DNA from: Centrapalus pauciflorus
Taxonomy: Eukaryota; Streptophyta; Magnoliopsida; Asterales; Asteraceae
Assembly: GCA_020465985.1 (NCBI GenBank)
Contig: JAANYP010004329.1
Span: 122,067 to 186,066, forward strand
DNA: 64,000 nucleotides
Direction of reading: 5' to 3'
The translations under genes were made by a program, and so were the position numbers. This document shows positions 47,894 to 61,567 of this stretch, piece after piece; within the stretch, counting starts at the first letter, position 1; each line of letters opens with the position of its first letter. The notes beneath the pieces were generated by a model that worked only from the letters and a program-made list of their open reading frames with translations, searched no databases and was not told the origin of the DNA.

Positions 47894-50521
47894 GTGGACA
47901 ACAGTGCTGCAAGTTCCTCATACTATGAGAATGGTTCAATGGGCAAACCTCCAAAATTCAATCATCAGAACTTCTCTGGTTGGAAGTGCAGAATGATGCT
48001 CTACTTAGAGAATCTGGATGTGAAACTACCAGAGATTGTAATGGAGGGTCCCTATGTGCCAACCTCTGTTACAACCATAACTCCTGCTGTTGAAGGAGCA
48101 GCTCCTGAAATCAGAACATTTGAGAAAGCAAAAGCTCAATGGTCTGATGAAGACAAAAGGCTGGTGGCTCTTGATGCAAAGGCCAGAAATAACCTGGTCA
48201 TCTCTCTGCCTGATGATGTGTTCAAACAGGTTGAGAAGATGAAGACTGCAAAGGAGATGTGGGATACTTTGTGTACCGTCTATGATGGACCCACAATCAC
48301 ACTAGACAACAGGATTAACAATCTTGTTAGACAGTATGAACTCTTCTTTGCAAAACCAAAGGAGACTCTCACTGAAACCTACACCAGGTTTACTGCTCTT
48401 GTAAATGATCTCAAAGCTGTTGGGATCACCAAGGACAGCCTGACTTTGGTAAACAAATTCTTAGACGTCCTGCCTGAAGAATGGAATTATTTTTCTACAA
48501 TCTTAAGGAATTCAGGTACCATCAGAAGTATGGATCTTGTTAACCTGTATGGATCCTTACTGAATGATGACCAGTCAAGGCAACAGAAGAGAAATGCCTT
48601 GGAAATATCTAAGAAAGGTGCAGCCTTTGTGGCCAGTGTGGGACAACCTGTAAGTCAAGTGAGTGATATGTTCACTCAACCTGATCAACAGGCTGATGAT
48701 AAGAAGGAAATGTCTGATGAGGAAGACAATGCAGATCTTGCTGAACTGGATGATGAGCAAATGATAGCCATGCTTGTCAAAAGGTTCAACAAGAAAAGGT
48801 TTGGAAGAAACATGCTGCAGGGAAGCTCAAATGCTGTTAAAAAGAAGGCATTTGATAAGACCAAAGCTGAGTGCTTCATATGTGGAAAACCTGGCCACAT
48901 AGCTGTTGACTGTGTGTCAAAAGCTGTTGGTCAGTCATCCAAACCACACAAGACAAACAGGGATGATGGCTACAGGGTTAAGTACCTTATGGCCATGGCT
49001 AAGCTGAGGAAGTTGGAAAATTCAGCAGTTTCCAACCGGCAAAAGGGACTCATGGTAGAGACTTGTGACTGGGAGGAGTCTGATTCATCATCTGATGAAG
49101 AAGACAATCATTGTCTGATGGCCAACACTGATGTCCCATCAACAAGCAACTTCAAACAGGATCTGGCTGAAGCTGAAGCTTTTAGCAGCTTGGAGAACTG
49201 GAACCCTACAATGATGTATAAGGTACAAAATTTTATGGATTACAGTTCTGAAGAAAAAGTTAAAATGTTTGAATATATGCTTGTTGATCTGAAAGCTGCT
49301 GTTGAGAAGCATGCTGTTTTATTATCTGAAATCTCTAAGCTTAAAACTGATCTTGAAACAAAATCCAGTAAACTGGACAGTTTCCATAAGTTGGAAGCTG
49401 AGCTTGATGAATTAAAACACATCAACTCTATTTTACTGGAAGAAAAGAGAGAAACAGACATAAAACATGCTAAGCTTCAAAAGATAGTTGACTCTTGGTG
49501 CCAATCTGCACAAAAAGTCAGCCACTGTATAAGTCAACAAATCCCTGCATAAATCCAAGCCTATCTTGGAGGGGATCTTGACACAGCAGCTTCCATTGTT
49601 GAGGTTAATAATCTGAAAGAAGACTTGTCCACTCTTGGTGAGCTTCCAAACACTTTCATTCAAAAAGTGAATGGTAAATAAATCTCAACAAACAGGTTTG
49701 TCAGGCCTCAAAACACTGACAGCTTGTGTAAACCTAGCTCAAAAGCTGCTGATGAAATGAATTCTCCATCAAATCAGCTTGTCAAGTGCTCTACTGATTC
49801 ACACAAGCAAAAGAAAGGAAAGCATGCCCAAACTGCAGCTGTGGACACCAAACCTGTTGACAAAACAGGCTTTGGATCTAAAGCTGATGGTAAAAGGCAT
49901 ACTAATCCTTTTAATGCTGATCATATTGAAAATAAGTTTTCAAAAGGTAAGCAGTCTGCATTTAACTAGGGTAAGTCTCATGTTGAAGGCAAACCTGCTG
50001 TGATTTCAAATAAGTTTTCTAATCATAGTGGTAAACTGTTTCTAAATGAGAATAAGTTTTTCAAAACCAGAAATAATGATTATGTTGATAGGCAACATCA
50101 ATCTCATCTCAGGAAGAACAAAGGCAAAGCCATTGCTCAGCCTGAGAGATTTGGGAATAAGTTTTCTGAACCTGTGGAAGTTCAAAAGCCAATTAAGCTT
50201 CCTATCTTTGACATCTGTCCTCCTAAAAAGAGGAAAGAAGAGACAGGCAAAGCTGTTGCTATTGAACCTTCCACTCAAGCTGTTGATTCATCAAATAGTA
50301 ATAAGTTTGCTAAACCTGCTGATAAAATCAACAGAAATAACTCAGAATGTGTCTCTGAAAGGTCTTCTTCCAAAAATGCTAAGAGGAGAAAATGCTATAA
50401 ATGTGGAATGAAGACACATCTGGCCAAAGACTGTCCTGAAACTAAGGACATGAGACCAGCTGACTCTGATGGTTCCTTCACAGCTAACATAAACAGTGTT
50501 GGAAACATCTCAGTCAATTAG
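47894..50521 (+). pseudogene. Copia gag (capsid and nucleocapsid), SIRE type
   Basis: The first frame, 47894-49552, is 552 codons starting GTG GAC; the ATG present in copy 1 is mutated. It has the copia gag core (FSGWKCRMMLYLE, DALDAK-like region, WDTLCTVYDG, LTLVNKFLDVLPEEWNY), a CCHC knuckle CFICGKPGHIAVDC, and a C-terminal coiled coil (about residues 450-525). After frame breaks (49553-49723, then 49969) it continues at 50000-50521 with a second knuckle CYKCGMKTHLAKDC. Two knuckles and a long gag fit SIRE elements. Disabled by the lost start and frame breaks. Confidence 0.85.
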
Positions 50522-50636
50522 AGTGGTATCCAAACTGATACCATTCAAATAGGGAATATTAGTGTTGATATCACAAGTCCATCAACACATGTTGATGAAG
50601 TAGGAGAACTCATCTCTGTGATGAGTTCCCCTAAAA

Positions 50637-52499
50637 ATGACTAATATTCTTCTTGTCACTCTGCAGGAAAAACAACCATCCCAGGTTTGGTACTTGGACA
50701 GTGGCTGCTCAGGGCACATGACAGGTTGTAAGGACCTGCTGAGTGATCTCAGGCCTGAAAAAGGGCCAAAAGTCACATTTGGTGACAATGTACAGGGATC
50801 CACTAAGGGATATGGAACTCTTAAAGCTGGTGCTGCAGTGTTCAAAAGAGTAGCCTATGTGGTTGGACTGAAACATAACCTTGTTAGCATAAGTCAACTG
50901 TGTGATGCTGGCTACAAGGTTAACTTTGATGAGCACCTGGGTTACATATTGGATCCCCAAGGCAAAGTTGTGCTGTGTGCTCAACGAAAGAAAGGTGTAT
51001 ATGTTGTGGACATGCAATCTGCTGACCCCACAACTGAAACCTGTTTTCTCACAAGGACAAATGCAGATCTAAATTGGCTATGGCACAGAAGGCTGTCACA
51101 TTTGAACTTCAAGAACATTAACAAACTCTGTAAGAAAGAGTTAGTGACAGGTTTGCCTTCTATGACTTTTGCTAAGGGTAGACTCTGCACAACTTGTGAG
51201 AAAGGCAAGCAGAGAAAATCATCTTTTAGATCCAAACATAATTTTTCTATTGATACTCCTCTCTTCTTAATCCACATGGACTTGTTTGGACCTATCAATG
51301 TCCCAAGTCTAGGAGGAAGAAGATATACTCTAGTAATGGTTGATGAGTTCTCCAGGTACACATGGGTTATCTTCCTGAAGAGCAAAGGAGAGGCTGCTAG
51401 AGAAATTATTGGTTTTGTGAAAAAGATGGAAATGCTGAACTCTGCCCAAGTGAAGCAGCTTAGAAGTGATCATGGTACTGAATTCAGGAATAGTACTCTT
51501 GAAGACTTCTGTGAAGAGAAAGGTATCACTCAAAACTTTTCAGCTGTAAGAACTCCACAACAAAATGGATTTGCTGAAAGGAGAAACTGAACTCTCATTG
51601 AAGCTGCTAGAACCATGCTGTGTGCATCTGGTTTACCTTCATCATTCTGGGCTGAAGCTGTTAACACTGCCTGCTTCACCCAAAACAGATCCTTAGTGGT
51701 GAAAAGGTTCAACAAGACTCCCTATGAGCTGCTCAAAGGGAGGAAGCCAAATATCAGTTACTTCCATGTGTTTGGGTGTCCCTGCTTCATTCTGAATCAA
51801 AGGGACCAACTGGCAAAGTTTGAACCAAAAGCTGATGAGGGTGTGTTTGTTGGCTACTCTGCTATCTCCAAAGCCTACAGAGTGTACAACAACAAAAGAA
51901 AGGTGATAGATGAATCTATCAATGTCACCTTTGAAGAGTCCAAGAATGCTTCCACCAAAGCTGTTCCTGAATCAGTTTCAGGAGAATTAAACTTTGATGA
52001 TCTCATGCATTCAAACAGTGAAGAGGACTCAAAAGCTTCCACTACATCCAATGTGGAACCTGTTAATCATGATGGGCATGATGATTATGTCAATACATCC
52101 TGTGTGAATAAGTGTACTGACTTAATTACAACTGCATGTCCTGAACCTATCAATGCTGATTTTCCTGGTTCCTCTGCTGATATGTTCAACAGTGGTCAGT
52201 CATGTTCAACAAGTGAACAGGCTCAAGACAACAGTGTGTCTGAAAATCTTGAGAGCTGTTCAACAGGATCTGCTGAAGCTGCTGATAACTCAGGAGAATC
52301 CTCATTGAAGAATGATCCTAAGTGGATCAGATGTCACCCCAATGATCAAATAATTGGTGACATCAACAAAAGGGTACAAACAAGGTGGGACAGCTTAGGG
52401 AACTTCTGCATGTTCTCCAGTTTTGTTTCACTAATGGAGCCAAAGAAGGTGGATGAAGCACTAAAAGATGCCAACTGGATCACTGCCATGCAAGAATAA
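50637..52499 (+). pseudogene. Copia pol part 1: protease, integrase, start of RT region
   Basis: Protease motif WYLDSGCSGHM near 50690. Integrase follows: zinc-binding HRRLSHLN...CTTCEKGKQ, DDE core pieces HMDLFGP, RSDHGTEF and QQNGFAERRN, and C-terminal FHVFGCPCFILNQRD. A TGA at 51588-51590 interrupts the conserved segment after QQNGFAERRN. The second frame (51591-52499) ends at a TAA right at the gypsy insertion site. The product cannot be full length. Confidence 0.88.
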
Positions 52500-54624
52500 T
52501 GTGACACCCTTGCCACATTAACCACCAATTACAATTCACCCAGGATTATTCACCATCAAACAAATATATAATGATTTGATACCTTAATTAAAGTGCGGAA
52601 GCAATAAAATACAAAATAACATAATACAATTCTGACAAACACCCTACGGTGCTACAAAGGTTACACATCTAAGTCTACAAATCCAAAAGTATTACATCAT
52701 CCCAAATTTATTACAACATTGATTCCACAAAACAAATACCAAGATAAAACAGTGGAAATCTTCAAACACGCCAACTGATGACTTAGCTAGACGGTCCCGC
52801 AGCGGATTTTCCTTTTCCTGTAAAAATATAACAACTGAAGGGGTAAGCTAAAGCTTAGTGAATACCATATGATTTTACACATTCTACAAATCATTATGAT
52901 GCCACACAGGGTAACCGCGGTAACACATACCGTATACCCCACACGTACTCCAAGTACGCAAACCTGAGCCTTAGCTCCTTCGAGCTGACACTCAGCATAA
53001 GAATAACCACCCATCTGAGGCAGACATTACATCGGGGATGACCTACTGTCTATCCTGACCACAGAGGTGTCAAACTCTTGGTCATATAGCACAGTAACAT
53101 CAGAGTACAGATGCGACCACGCAGGTCCATCGAAAGGATGCACAACAAATGAACGGACATGCAACAAGTATGAATGTGCATCAACATTTACGCATGTTAG
53201 TAGAGTGCCAAACGAATATGAAACAACATGCCTCAGCAGGCAATGCAAACATAATGCAGATGCAGCAATGTTAAAATCAAAGGTACTCACAGTGGGTGCG
53301 TTATTAATCTTTAAGCAACATTATTTCTCCTCGGGATTTCAACCGGATCCACAAAGTACCCCACTGTGGGTTAAACAACACCACAAGGGACCTGTTAATT
53401 CAGTTGTAACAACACATTGTGTCAATAATATGTTTAATTTCATAAAACTTAATTTTATAAGTTTTGCAATAATTGATCCCCATTTCGGATCCATGTCCGA
53501 ATTCGGACCCCACCCGAATTCGAACCCCCAATTCGGATCACATGCCAATTCGGATCCCATTAAGTTTGAATTTCGGACTCAAGCTAATTTCGGACCCCAA
53601 TACAAGTTCAGGCCCATCCGAATTCGGTCCCCAACCGAATTCGGACCCCCATCCAAATTCCAATACTTAGAAATATTTTGATATATTAACTTTCCTGAAA
53701 TCCGGGCCTCATCCGAATTCGGACCAGATCCGAGTTCATCTCGGATCCGAATTCGGATCCCACCCCATTCGAACTTGTGCAGCTTTTTAACATTTTCCAG
53801 ATTTTAATTCCATCATTTTTGGTACTTTTTCGATACATGAAATAATTTATACCAACTTAAATATACTTAATTTCAAGCATTTTAACACTAACATTAACAT
53901 GCTTTCATACTAAATTCAATCCTTTTTGACCCTTTTCATCATCCAACGAACACACACACTAAAACACACACAAAATCCTCAAATCCATACTTTTAGCTTG
54001 AATCAGATGCTGAAATTTAATATGTAGCATCATAAACACTAGATTTAAACTAATCCACAACTTGATCATACATGCAACAACATTTGAATCTCCAAATCTA
54101 TGATTCGGATTTGAACAAAACCGAACCCAAAATGCTTCTAAATTCGAAATTTAAAGAATTATTACCTCAAATCTTCGATTGCAGTGTTGATAGCTCCTTG
54201 AATGCAACCTTGTTTCAGATTTTCAGCTTCCAATTCCAAGTTTTGATGTTCTTCGATTGTAGAGAGAGAGAGAGAGCCGAGAGAGAGATTTTAGAGAGAG
54301 AAAGTGCTTGGTGAAAATGAAAGACAAAATTTGTCTTTCATTCCTTTTATTCACCACTTTAATCTTTTGGCTCATTAACCCCTCAACTTATCCGGTTCCA
54401 TTAAATACTGATTTATAAAATAAAAGATTTTTATCTTTTATTTATTATCCTTAATACTTAAATAATTATTTTCACTTAAATAAATTGAAATTTCTAAATT
54501 TCCAAATAATACAACAAACTTTATAATTAATCCAAATTCCGTACCAACTTTCATAATTCAACTTAAATTACATATTAAAACTTAATAACTTCAAATACAA
54601 TAATTTAAATCCAAGGATGTTACA
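52500..54624 (-). repeat. 3' LTR of gypsy copy B
   Basis: 2125 bp, + strand ends TGTGACACCC and GGATGTTACA (element reads TGTAACATCC to GGGTGTCACA). Includes an AATTCGGACC motif field (53481-53770) and a short GA microsatellite near 54260. Confidence 0.95.
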
Positions 54625-54661
54625 GCATGGGCTCCACCACGCTCAAACTTCGTCCTCGAAG

Positions 54662-57600
54662 TTACTCGAATCCAAAAAGTTGCGGATATTTCTTTAACAT
54701 CTCAGACTTAGTCTCCCAGGTATGATTCGCTCCTTTGTGATGCTTCCAACGTACAAGCACCATTTCAATTTCTTTGCTTCTCAACTTCTTTACTTTCGTA
54801 TCTAACACACACTCCGGCTCTTCTACATACCGGAGCCTTTCATCAATCTGCAACTCCGTGTGATCTGCCCAATCTTCGTTTTCGGTTGTGAATGACTTTC
54901 TAAGGTTCCCCACATGGAACACCGGGTGTATGCCCGACATCTCTTCAGGCAATTCCAACCGATACGACTGATTTCCTACTTTTTCGGTAATCCTGAATGG
55001 TCCGACGAATCTCGGAGCCAACTTTCCTCTTTTTACAAAACGTGTAACACCTCTCATAGGTGACACCTTCAGATATACCCAATCGTTCACATCAAAACTG
55101 ATTGGTTTGTGCCTTCTATCGTAATAACTTTTCTGGCGATCCTGGGCCGCCTTCATATTCTGTCGCACCAACTGAATCTTTTCATTCGTTTCTTGTAACA
55201 ATGCCGGCCCAGCAATCGGCGTTTCACCAGTTTCTCTCCAACATGTAAGAGTCCTACATATTCTCCCATACAACGCTTCAAACAGCGCCTTCTTTATTGT
55301 CGCATGGTAGCTGTTGTTATACGAAAATTCTATCAATGGTAAATGGTCATCCCAATTACCACCGAGGTCCAACACACACGACTGCATCATATCTTCAAGT
55401 GTTAGGATGGTCCTTTCACTTTGACCATCGGTTTGCGGACGGTAGGCGGTACTCATAGCTATTCTCGTTCCTAACCCTTCTTGTAATGCCGACCAAAAGT
55501 TGGAAGTAAATCGGCTGTCACGATCAGATACAATGGACTTCGGTACTCCATGTCTAGAAACTATCTCGTCCAAGTAAATCTGAGCTAACTTTTCCAGTGA
55601 ATAACTCTCTCGTATTGGAATGAAGTGTGCCGACTTGGTTAATCTATCAACGATTACCCATACCGCATCGTGTTGACGCCTAGTTTTCGGCAACTTTGTG
55701 ACAAAGTCCATAGTGATATGTTCCCACTTCCATTCCGGAATGGGAAGCGGTTGCAAACTACCGTAAGGTTGTTGGTGTTCGGCTTTCACTAACCGACAAG
55801 TTCTGCATCTTTCCACATACTGACCTATATCTTTCTTTAATCCGGGCCACCAGAAGTCTGCTTTCAGCTCGTTGTACATTTTTGTGCTCCCGGGATGTAC
55901 AGAAAACTTTGATTGATGTGCTTCTTCGATAATCACTTTTCGCATCCCACCAAACTTCGGCACCCAGATCCTCCCATATATACCTTTCAAACCCGTTTCA
56001 CTCGTTTCCATATTCTTAATCTGTGCCCTTATATCTTCAGCACCAATGTTTTCTTCTTTCAAAGCTTCCACTTGAGCAGCTTTAACATCATCAATTATTG
56101 TGGAAGTCAACATCGTAGACGTCAACATATAACAACAATCCTTGGCATATGCTTTGCGACTCAAAGCATCGGCTACCACGTTAGCCTTTCCAGGATGGTA
56201 AAGGATTTCACAGTCATAATCCTTTATTAGTTCCATCGAACGTCTCTGTCTCAGGTTAAGTTCCTTCTGGCTGAATATGTATTTCAAACTCTTATGGTCC
56301 GTGTAGAGTTGACACTTAGTCCCATATAGATAGTGCCTCCACAATTTTAATGCAAACGTAACTGCAGTCAACTCCAAGTCATGAGTTGAATAATTCTTCT
56401 CGTGTTGCTTTAACTGTCTCGAAGCATAAGCTATAACTTTTCCACGTTGCATCAATACCGCACCAAGTCCCAACCTCGAAGCATCTGTGTATACAACAAA
56501 GTCCTCATTACCCTCTGGTAGGGCAAGTATCGGCGCTTCACTTAAAGTCTTCTTCAAAACATCAAACGCCTCTTGCTGCACGGTTTCCCAGACAAAAGGT
56601 GCATTCTTCTTTGTTAACATAGTTAAAGGGACTGCAATCTTGGAAAAATCCTTAATGAACCTCCGATAATAGCCCGCCAACCCCAGAAAGCTTCTAACTT
56701 CCGTAGCTGAGCGAGGCGGCTCCCAATTCCTTACCGCTTCTACCTTAGCCGGATCTACAGAAATCCCAGCTCCCGAGATAACATGTCCAAGAAATTGAAT
56801 CTGTTGCAGCCAAAACTCACATTTCGATAATTTTGCATACAACTTCTCTTTTCTAAGCCATTCCAGCAATTCCTTTAAATGATCAGCATGTTCGGCTTCA
56901 GACTTAGAATATACCAAAATATCATCTATAAACACAATCACCGACTTATCCAACATCGGTCTACATACTCTATTCATTAGATCCATAAACACTGCCGGGG
57001 CGTTGGTTAGCCCAAAAGGCATTACCAGAAACTCGTATTGACCATACCGAGTCCTGAAAGCTGTCTTTGGCACATCTTCTTCTCGAACCTTTAACTGATG
57101 ATACCCCGACCTCAAGTCGATCTTAGAAAACACACAAGCTCCATGTAACTGATCAAACAAGTCATCTATCCTTGGCAATGGATACTTGTTCTTTATTGTC
57201 AACTTATTCAGCTCCCGGTAATCGATGCACATTCTCATGGTGCCATCTTTCTTCTTAACAAATAACACCGGAGCTCCCCACGGCGATGAACTTGGTCGAA
57301 TGAAGCCCTTGTCCAACAACTCCTGGAGTTGTGTCATCATCTCTTTCATCTCAGTAGGAGCAAGGCGATAAGGAGAACGAGCTACCGGTGCAGCTCCAGG
57401 GATCAAGTCAATGCGAAATTCCACTTGTCTCTCAGGCGGCACGCCAGACAAGTCTTCCGGAAACACATCCGGAAACTGTGAAACAACAGGCACGTCGGCC
57501 AACGTTCTCTTTTCAGTCTTAGCATCAATCGCATATGCTAAGTAAGCATCACATCCTTTTGCAACAAGCTTTCGGGCTTTTGCAATAGTCAATAGGCACA

Positions 57601-59214
57601 GATCCCCACTTCTCCTATCCCCGTAAATACAAATCTCACGCCCCTCCGGAGTAGTTATCTTTATCATTCGGCTCTTACACACTATATGGGCTTCGTTCTC
57701 TATCAACCAATCCATCCCGACAATTACATCAAATTCACTAAACTCGATCGGAATCAAGTCCAAATTGAAGACTACATCTTCAATCACTAAGGTGCAGTTT
57801 CGGTATACATGATCTACTTTAACTAGAGTATTACTAGCAGTTTCAATATCTAGTACAACAGATAGCTTTGATAAAGGCATAGACAATTGTTGAGCAAACA
57901 TAGTAGACACAAACGATCTATTGGCACCCGAGTCAAATAACACTCTTGCAGGTAAAGAGTTTACAATAAACATACCCGTGACCACCTCCGGGTTTTCCCT
58001 AGCCTCTTCCGCGGTTATCTGGAATGCACGAGCCGGTGCCCTTTGTGGCTGGTTCCGGTGGTTGACTGAACCACCACTAGATCCCCCAGATGATCGTGTT
58101 GTCGATGGAGCAGCAGCTGCTGGAGCATTCTTTCGACAATTTCGACTATAGTGCCCCCATACCCCACACTTATGGCAAGCATCAGATTTCCGTGGGCATT
58201 CATTCTGAAAGTGGCCCAACTCTCCGCAGCAAAAGCAAGCACGCCCGTTTGTGCACTTGCCGAAGTGTTCCAGATGACACTTGTTACAATACTGCGGCTC
58301 AGTATTGATGGAGTAAGCACGTGCACGACCAGACGAACTAGACTGTCGACGGAATGACTGTTGCGGTGAGTACTGCGATGATCGTGAAGAACCAGAATAA
58401 CCTCCTTCGCGTTGGCGTTTCGGTGGTGAAGGTTGAGTTGGGTTAACTGAAGCAGCAGCGGACCCCATCACGTATCCAGACATACTTAGAATCTGTTCCA
58501 CATTTCTGGCGGCTTCCAGTAGACCAGCAAATGTGGGGTAGCGTACATTGCTCATCACCCTTCGAATTTCCAGATCAAGACCAGCCTCAAACCTGGTCAC
58601 TTTCCTTTCCTCAGTATCCACCTGATGAGGCGCGAACAAACTCAGCCTCGTGAACTCTACTGCATACTGGGACACAGACTTAGTCCCCTGAATCAGCGTC
58701 ATGAATTTTGCCTCCAGTCTTCGGCGCTCATCAGCCGGACAATATTGCTGAGTGAAAATTTCAGTAAACTCAGCCCACTTCATTACAGCAACCTTCTCCA
58801 TTGTTAGTGCATTCACCATCGAATTCCACCACATTATTGCGTCTTTGGTGAACATGGCAGTAGCGAACCGGACCATATCCTTCTCAGCACAATCGCTGAT
58901 TCGGAAAGTCCTTTCTGTAGCTGTTATCCACTCAGTGCAGTAACAGCATCACCCAATCCAGTAAATTCAACTGCCCCATTTCCCTTAAAGTCCTTGAAAC
59001 GACAACCCCTGGGCTTATTAGATGACCCAGTGTTGTCATCTTGCTCATCATTGTTTCCTCCCTCTTTTTCCTTATTCTTCCTCTTATCTTCCCTTCGCTT
59101 AGCTTCGGCCTCATCTCGAGCCCGAAACTGATCTTGAATCATCTGATTCTGCTCAGCCATCAAGGCTAGCATCATTTCCCTTGTTTCTTCGGGTGTCATT
59201 CCTCCTCCAGACAT
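54662..59214 (-). pseudogene. Gypsy gag-pol with chromodomain, one frameshift
   Basis: A gag start segment (59214-58924, 96 residues, MSGGGMTPEETREMM, Lys/Glu-rich) runs out at a single-base frame change near 58925. A 1404-codon frame (58876-54662) then covers the rest: capsid (WWNSMVNAL, FTEIFTQQYCP), three zinc knuckles (CNKCHLEHFGKC, CFCCGELGHFQNEC, CHKCGVWGHYSRNC) and protease (LFDSGANRSFVS). It continues with RT (FSKIDLRSGYHQLKV, MPFGLTNAP, VIVFIDDILVYS), RNase H (YTDASRLGLGAVL), integrase (SDRDSRFTS, QTDGQSER) and a chromodomain-like end (EEPECVLD...VRWKHH...TWE). All catalytic motifs are visible. The frameshift makes autonomous expression doubtful. Confidence 0.92.
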
Positions 59215-59416
59215 GTTCTGAAATATGAAACATATAACTTATTTAGTAACATGTCATTTATTTATAGACACCACCCAATTGTCCCGTATGATAGTCAATA
59301 TTCTTATGATTACTAGATCGTAACCTATCTTAGTTCAGATCATTACTTAGAATCACTACATGTCAACACTTAATGTTTGAGACCAAGACCTCACGGACAC
59401 TTGAATCTCAAACTAC

Positions 59417-59429
59417 TGCTCTGATACCA
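59417..59429 (-). promoter_or_regulatory. Primer-binding site of gypsy copy B
   Basis: The minus strand reads TGGTATCAGAGCA, an exact initiator tRNA-Met match, 5 bp from the 5' LTR at 59435. Confidence 0.92.
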
Positions 59430-59434
59430 TACGC

Positions 59435-61567
59435 TGTGACACCCTTGCCACATTAACCACCAATTACAATTCACCCAGGATTATTCACCATCAAACAAAT
59501 ATATAATGATCTGATACCTTAATTAAAGTGCGGAAGCAATAAAATACAAAATAACATAATACAATTCTGACAAACACCCTACGGTGCTACAAAGGTTACA
59601 CATCTAAGTCTACAAATCCAAAAGTATTACATCATCCCAAATTTATTACAACATTGATTCCATAAAACAAATACCAAGATAAAACAGTGGAAATCTTCAA
59701 ACACGCCAACTGATGACTTAGCTAGACGGTCCCGCAACGGATTTTCCTTTTCCTGTAAAAATATAACAACTGAAGGGGTAAGCTAAAGCTTAGTGAATAC
59801 CATATGATTTTACACATTCTACAAATCATTATGATGCCACCCAGGGTAACCGCGGTAACACATACCGTATACCCCACACGTACTCCAAGTACGCAAACCT
59901 GAGCCGCAGCTCCTTCGAGCTGACACTCGGCATAAGAATAACCAACCATCTGAGGCAGACATTACATCGGGGATGACCTACTGTCTATCCTGACCACAGA
60001 GGTGTCAAACTCTTCGTCATATAGCACAGTAACATCAGAGTACAGATGCGACCACGCAGGTTCATCGAAAGGATGCACAACAAATGAACGGACATGCAAC
60101 AAGTATGAATGTGCATCAACATTTACGCATGTTAGTAGAGTGCCAAACGAATATGAAACAACATGCCTCAGCAGGCAATGCAAACATAATGCAGATGCAG
60201 CAATGTTAAAATCAAAGGTACTCACAGTGGGTGCGTTATTAATCTTTAAGCAACATTATTTCTCCTCGGGATTTCAACCGGATCCACAAAGTACCCCACT
60301 GTGGGTTAAACAACACCACAAGGGACCTGTTAATTCAGTTGTAACAACACATTGTGTCAATAATATGTTTAATTTCATAAAACTTAATTTTATAAGTTTT
60401 GCAATAATTGATCCCCATTTCGGATCCATGTCCGAATTCGGACCCCACCCGAATTCGAACCCCCAATTCGGATCACATGCCAATTCGGATCCCATTAAGT
60501 TTGAATTTCGGACTCAAGCTAATTTCGGACCCCAATACAAGTTCAGGCCCATCCGAATTCGGTCCCCAACCGAATTCGGACCCCCATCCAAATTCCAATA
60601 CTTAGAAATATTTTGATATATTAACTTTCCTGAAATCCGGGCCTCATCCGAATTCGGACCAGATCCGAGTTCATCTCGGATCCGAATTCGGATCCCACCC
60701 CATTCGAACTTGTGCAGCTTTTTAACATTTTCCAGATTTTAATTCCATCATTTTTGGTACTTTTTCGATACATGAAATAATTTATACCAACTTAAATATA
60801 CTTAATTTCAAGCATTTTAACACTAACATTAACATGCTTTCATACTAAATTCAATCCTTTTTGACCCTTTTCATCATCCAACGAACACACACACTAAAAC
60901 ACACACAAAATCCTCAAATCCATACTTTTAGCTTTAATCAGATGCTGAAATTTAATATGTAGAATCATAAACACTAGATTTAAACTAATCCACAACTTGA
61001 TCATACATGCAACAACATTTGAATCTCCAAATCTATGATTCGGATTTGAACAAAACCGAACCCAAAATGCTTCTAAATTCGAAATTTAAAGAATTATTAC
61101 CTCAAATATTCGATTGCAGTGTTGATAGCTCCTTGAATGCAACCTTGTTTCAGATTTTCAGTTTCCAATTCCAAGTTTTGATGTTCTTCGATTGTAGAGA
61201 GAGAGAGAGAGAGAGAGAGCCGAGAGAGAGATTTTAGAGAGAGAAAGTGCTTGGTGAAAATGAAAGACAAAATTTGTCTTTCATTCCTTTTATTCACCAC
61301 TTTAATCTTTTGGCTCATTAACCCCTCAACTTATCCGGTTCCATTAAATACTGATTTATAAAATAAAAGATTTTTATCTTTTATTTATTATCCTTAATAC
61401 TTAAATAATTATTTTCACTTAAATAAATTGAAATTTCTAAATTTCCAAATAATACAACAAACTTTATAATTAATCCAAATTCCGTACCAACTTTCATAAT
61501 TCAACTTAAATTACATATTAAAACTTAATAACTTCAAATACAATAATTTAAATCCAAGGATGTTACA
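59435..61567 (-). repeat. 5' LTR of gypsy copy B
   Basis: 2133 bp, nearly identical to 52500-54624; slightly longer, mainly through a longer GA tract near 61196-61220. The same AATTCGGACC motif field lies at 60416-60703. Confidence 0.95.

Larger units (their letters stand above)
52500..61567 (-). mobile_element. Complete Ty3/gypsy chromovirus (copy B), minus strand, 5-bp target duplication
   Basis: A 9068-bp element inserted in the copia pol, with AATAA on both sides (52495-52499 and 61568-61572). Two LTRs of about 2.13 kb, primer-binding site, gag-pol with a C-terminal chromodomain. By eye the LTRs differ by about 15 substitutions and one GA-repeat length change, so the insertion is young. 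A chromodomain after integrase places it among chromoviruses; the Tekay branch is likely but unproven. One frameshift in gag separates it from a full frame. Confidence 0.95.

Noticed and set aside
53067..53681. A 204-codon + strand frame in the gypsy LTR, repeated at 60002-60616
   Set aside because: It is antisense to the element and shared only because the LTRs are recent copies; broken in copy A; mostly the AATTCGGACC motif field.
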